From Amphirosellinia nigrospora (lineage: Eukaryota > Ascomycota > Sordariomycetes > Xylariales > Xylariaceae): a stretch of DNA of 64,000 nucleotides. Shown piece after piece: positions 59,619-64,000 of this stretch. Every line of letters starts with the position of its first letter. Position 1 is the stretch's first letter. The translations under genes were made by a program, and so were the position numbers. Below the pieces are notes generated by a model, which saw only the letters and a program-made list of their open reading frames with translations, made no database searches and had not been told where the DNA came from. The stretch covers positions 4,332,001 through 4,396,000 of the forward strand of contig SCHM01000001.1 of the NCBI GenBank assembly GCA_004123355.1, written 5' to 3'.

Positions 59619-61934
59619 CTACCCTCGCTTGTCGCGACCGTCGCCCGTCTCTTGCGCCAAATAATCGAATTTGCTTATCGTCTCTGCCATTACATCAACG
59701 TTCCACATGAACTCGCGGGATTCTCTGTCGCTCCATTGATCCGGATTTGCCGTGCCCATCCCTCGGCTCGCAGCTCGAATGGCATCATCTCTTTTTCTTT
59801 GTTCCTCGCCGTCTGGTAGATGCAAGGTGTGGCCCGTGGTCTTCGCACTAGCCTGGATCCATTCGCTGCGATCCTTCCTGATCAACTGGTATAACTCCAG
59901 AGCCAGCTCGATCTGGTCCGTGCAAGTGAAAGCCATAGCTAGCACTGCAGCGTCTTCTATCGCATTGGCTGCTCCTTGCGCGACATATGGAAGCATATAA
60001 TCTAAGGGAAACAGAAGTTAGTTTATCCTGTATACGACAGATGTTTTAGGTAGTTTAGGAAGGACATGTCGTCGTATTAAGTGCCAAATGAAAGGGTGAC
60101 TGGGTAATATTCAAAGGGACTTACGGCATGCATCACCAGCGAGAGCTATTCTACCCTTCGTCCATGTCGGAAGAGGAAACATGTTGTTCATGGGGGTTTC
60201 CAAGAACCCAGTGCTAGGCACATGGCTGATCAAAGTCTGGACTAGGGGACACCACTCACGGTAATTCAACGATCTTCTCTTTCCTTCCGTGTGTTGTCCA
60301 AGATGTCTTTTGCGCTTTCTTACCGTCGGCGACGCGGATAATAACCACATTGTACAAAGTGTTGTTTCTCAGGGATAGGCCATGATATGACCACCAGGGC
60401 CCAAATACCGCAGACCTCGATTCTTATTAAGAAGATTCATTACTTTTTCGTCGTGCTTGACCAGTTCTCTAGGTAGCAGAAATCGATATGCTGACTCTCC
60501 ACTACAATTTGAAGTCAGCTCCCATCCTTCTAGGCGCAGCCCAAGAAAATGCATTTATAAAACGAAATAGCATCAAGGCATGATAGGGATAATATAGACG
60601 CGAGAGTTGCTTACACGGGGGCAAGCTGATCGACGTGACCACTAGCAGCAGCCATTCGCCGTCTGACCATTGAGTTCATTCCATCAGCTGCGAGGATCAA
60701 GTCCGCTGACATCCAAGTATCTTTCCCATGGTAGCGTACAAGAATTCGCCTAGCACAGCGTTAGCTTTTCTCGACCGAACCTTTCCTCGAAGATTGCCCA
60801 GAGCGATACAGGAGCCAACACGATATCAAGGTCTGGCAGACATATAGAGTAGGGCCACATACTAGAGCGAATAATGTTAGTCTTTCTTTCTCACGAAGAC
60901 GCTCTCGCGATCCGTTGTGTGATTAGAAAATCATCACAGATAAGAAGATGGATGCTGTACCGGTAGAAATTGCTGATCAACATCAATAACCTCATGGTCT
61001 TTCAAGACCTTACATCCAGATACTATCGCGGCGTCTAACAGTACGCGTTGTAGATCAGCCCTATGAATTACCGCGAGTGGTGCGCCGAAATGGTCCTCAA
61101 CATCCGGGACTAAGGGGATGGACCCTAATTCTTCATCATTCTTCCACCGTCTAAGTCGGGTTAGTAAACTTTCCACCGAAATAGTAGCCAGCGGGAAATC
61201 TTGTAGTTTGCCTCATGTGTACATACCTTAAACTAATTTTCTCTAACACCGTAGCATGTTTCATGATTTCGTCAAGCAAATCGAACCTGCGTAGGATTCG
61301 GGCACAATTCGGAGAAAGTTGGATTCCTGCTCCAACTTCTGCGATGTCCATTCTTTTTTCAAGGATCACTTTAACATTAGGGTCAGCCCGTTCGTTTCCA
61401 AATTGAAATCCTATATAAGGGCTACGGGTAGGTCCTGAATGCCCGATTCGCGAATCTCGTCGCAACGAGTCTTTCTGCTTCTTAAAGTGTCATAATAGGA
61501 GGGAATGACACTTACTGCAATACTCAACGTCAGCAATCGCTATTTCAATAGTTTCATCCCGAAAGTGTAAAAGGGTTCAAGTACAATTTCAATTCCGGAA
61601 CAGCACTTTGGTTAATGAAAGAAGGAATAAAATGAAGCTCCAGATTACGTACCCAACATCATGTCCTGTTTTCCGCATACACTGGAACACTTAGGGTTAG
61701 TTACCGCTATTTGGAGGGTGATCGTGAGGGAATGGAGAGCTTCTAGACACTCCATTATCTCTAGAAAGTAAATCTCATGCTCCTAAAGCTGCTAAAAACA
61801 AGAGGGAAATAACTCTAGGAGTTACGTACGAGGCCAATAGCAAGCCCACCAATACCCCCGCCGACCACAATGACCGAGAGCGATCTCACTGCTCGCCGTT
61901 CCGAGAAGACCGAGTCGTCATACTGTCTATCCAT
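59619..61934 (-). CDS. FAD-dependent monooxygenase, salicylate-hydroxylase-like (group A)
   Basis: NAD(P)H- and FAD-dependent aromatic or related hydroxylase. ATG at 61934; the first exon carries the Rossmann fingerprint SVIVVGGGIGGLAIGL, ending at an intron with a gtacgt donor. Small exons give RKTGHDV and ILEKRMDIAEVGAGIQLSPN, with CARILRRFDLLDEI. A following exon reads FGAPLAVIHRADLQRVLLDA (the DG-type loop region). Later exons give GFLETPMNNMFPLPTWTKGR and the second FAD motif IALAGDAC, spliced to MLPYVAQGAANAIEDAAVLA. The C-terminus is charged, stop at 59619. At least six introns, several with nearby frame changes, so exon ends are approximate. The three flavoenzyme motifs (GxGxxG, DG, GD) are all visible. 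The true substrate cannot be read. It lies next to DUF218, ferric reductase and MFS genes. Confidence 0.85.
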
Positions 61935-64000
61935 TTTTGTATATAATCTTCACACTTGTTGGCCTGAACATAGAAACAACTCAGAAGTTGGGAGGGTGTT
62001 TTTCTTTGTCTGCAGCAAGCATTTGTATCTAATGAGATTCTAATGAGATACTATAGGCATAATTGTCTAAGAAGTGTTACTTGGTAAGGCTAACTGCCCA
62101 GACTGACAAAGAGAAGCAAGGCAGTATGTAAGCAGGGCGACGAGCTTACGAAACAATCCTACGGGGCCAATTATCCCGCACGTGCTATTCCCCTTACGTT
62201 CCCATAGAGACACAATTTTATACTTCAATGGGTCGTTAGTTGGCGAAATAGGTAAAGAAGCTGCAGCCCTACGAGTCACAGGATCGCACGTTACATCCCG
62301 ACCCGTAGCTGAGGGATCCTCGCCCCAAATATTCGGCCGAAACTCCCTGCAGAACACTTTCCAAGGTTGTAGATTTGGAGAACTGTAACACCCCGATCCC
62401 TGTAGTCTATTGTATGATTGGCTGCCGTGTTCAGCTGTTCAATAGCAATCAATCGAGAGGGATAATCAAGCCGCTGTGGAGGGAGGAGATGCTCACGTAC
62501 TTCAACTTGTGGCTAGCGTTGTGTTATCTCAATTAATTAGCAAGTTTATTGGACGAGGGATATATTAACCAATATACAAAGAGGCTCCCTACATAAACAT
62601 TTTCGTTATTATTTTTGCACCGAGTGAGTTAAATGACGTGGTGGAAGTAGAAGAGTCAACTCTCGTCATACTAGCCAGCCACGTCATGAGCTATTAAATT
62701 GTTCGTAGCGCATCATGCCTGTGTCAATCACAGCATTTAAATATCAATGCCATGGATATCGACTAGTCTAGTTTGGAAATGGCAACAAGGTTCGGCGATC
62801 CCATCTTCGAGATATGGGAGGTTCGCCCAGCTGACTCCAATATTACCCATAAATAGGACGCCATGCAGCCTATCACCTAATCCAGGAAGCAAGCGCTGAA
62901 ACTCTTCTTCGGTTCTGCATAAGGCATTCTTGACCGGTCGCGACCCGTTTTCTTACGTCTGATATTGATCTGACTAAGGTTGAGTGGATGTTAGCTGATA
63001 TTTACTTTCCGCAGCTCCGGCTGCTGAATTCTCATAAGATTAGCGTTAGGATCTGGTCAAACATTACCATCTCTTTCAAATATACTACCGTACGTGTGCA
63101 AAAGTGTAAACTTGGGAATCTCTCTCTAGCATTAGTAACGTGTTCATCGTAGTAAGTATATTTAAACCACAAACACAACAATAATATACGTAATTAGCCA
63201 ACAAACGTAGTTCAATCTTGGGGCCATCAAGCTCTTGTCACTCGCAGTATGCGTAAAAACAATTATGGTTATGCAAATAGTTATATCCAAGTGTATTCAT
63301 TATAGTAGAGATGATATCGTAGTATCCGTAAACTGATCGTGATCCGTATTTATAGTAAACCATCTAAAGTATTACAAAACAACTTACGTTCTCTCGAAGG
63401 TGAGGCTAAATTTAAGTTTCAGAGCGTCGAGCCAATAAACTTGTCTCGGATCTAATCAAGCGGCGATCGAGTAGCCCAGGAAAATAAATCTCAGTTTTTC
63501 TAGATATTATCTAAGAAGGATGGTAATGGTCGAATACCATATCAGACAAGCCGCCGCGCATACTTGCATGGAGATTATATCACACCTTCGTCTATAATAG
63601 GTTGTCTTAGTTATGTTTTCCCTTGGATAGAACTGATAACTGTAACACGTACAGGTGTATCCGAGGGCATAAACAACATTGTGGAGTTATCGGAAAGCTA
63701 CATTTGTTCCATAGAACCCGCGTATCACGTAGGATGAATATATATATATATATATATGAGTTGAAAGATATTTATAGAAGGGATATCACCCTTATGGCCA
63801 TCTCTAAATTATTCTGCTGCAGATTTTAATACCCTATAGCGATATAGAGATAAACATTCAAGGATGTGAGAGCATGTAACAAACTACACTACAACTGCAG
63901 CAAAGGCTTAGAATAAATGCAAGTTAACTAATAATCATCTATGGAGCTAAAAGTAAAGATATATCTTCTGTATCTTGAGATGGGGAAATTCCTTCCCCTT
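61935..64000. other. AT-rich region without a recognised gene
   Basis: About 2 kb with no supported gene. A minus-strand open frame at 62067-62357 has no recognisable domain. AT content rises toward the end, with a (TA)n run at 63738-63757. Confidence 0.5.
63738..63757. repeat. (TA)n microsatellite
   Basis: About ten TA units in AT-rich non-coding sequence. Confidence 0.85.

Noticed and set aside
54735-61934. Secondary-metabolite biosynthetic cluster
   Set aside because: No polyketide synthase, peptide synthetase, terpene cyclase or cluster regulator is present; only tailoring- and transport-type genes.
62067-62357. Minus-strand frame with FRPNIWG, recalling a terpene synthase N-terminus
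   Set aside because: Only a few residues match; no Asp-rich metal motif or further domain follows.
62387-62600. TGTAACACCCC start resembling an LTR end
   Set aside because: No matching second copy, no target-site duplication and no retroelement protein nearby in the window.
1-64000. CRISPR array, bacterial operons or phage
   Set aside because: No direct-repeat/spacer pattern, and spliceosomal introns throughout show a eukaryotic genome.

Overview
The window looks like nuclear DNA of a filamentous ascomycete (Pezizomycotina, most likely Sordariomycetes or a close relative). The genes are eukaryotic and fungal (NHA1-type antiporter, TOM22, Mediator 22, PUS1, ATG17, ferric reductase, DAL5-type MFS carriers). 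Introns are mostly 45-180 bp, with GTAAGT-like donors, CTAAC/CTGAC branch sites and TAG/CAG acceptors. Genes lie on both strands with 0.3-2 kb spacers and no operons. I saw no complete transposon, rRNA, tRNA or CRISPR array.

Layout. 1-7.3 kb holds no gene I can name; there is one possible exon near 4.2-4.5 kb and a GC-richer multi-frame island at 4.5-5.3 kb. 7.3-20.4 kb is a housekeeping block: plasma-membrane Na+/H+ antiporter (+), TOM22 (+), a small acidic repeat protein (+), Mediator subunit 22 (+), PUS1 (-) and an unnamed conserved-looking protein (+). 21.2-30.7 kb holds a MYND-SET protein (-), a DAL5-type MFS carrier (+), a DUF726 alpha/beta-hydrolase (+) and an Mpv17-family protein (+). 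31.4-36.2 kb is a divergent pair: a trypsin-fold-like protein (-) and a protein with a C-terminal membrane anchor (+). 36.5-44 kb has a PCA1/CrpA-like heavy-metal P1B-ATPase with a cysteine-rich N-terminus (+), convergent with a triple-AAA CbxX/CfqX-type ATPase (-). 44.6-49 kb carries ATG17 (-) and a large riboflavin-kinase-domain protein (+), head to head. 50.6-53.9 kb carries two secreted-protein genes: a small six-cysteine protein, and a signal-peptide protein that seems to join an unnamed cysteine domain to an AIM6-like phosphodiesterase. 54.7-61.9 kb is a compact group of a second DAL5-type carrier, a ferric reductase, a DUF218 protein and an FAD monooxygenase. 61.9-64 kb is AT-rich and shows no gene.

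A strong pattern runs through the window. Most long genes are cut into two or more frames, and the breaks I could place are mainly single-base changes at or next to homopolymer runs. They hit genes that should be conserved (PUS1, ATG17, NHA1) as well as accessory ones. I read this mainly as base-calling or assembly error, not mass pseudogenisation, so spans below are given for the whole gene across such breaks. The C-terminal third of the MYND-SET gene is the clearest place where real decay should be considered.

How the genes relate: most are unrelated neighbours. Functional links worth noting are metal handling (P1B-ATPase, ferric reductase), flavin chemistry (riboflavin kinase, ferric reductase, FAD monooxygenase), and the divergent protease-like/membrane-anchor pair.
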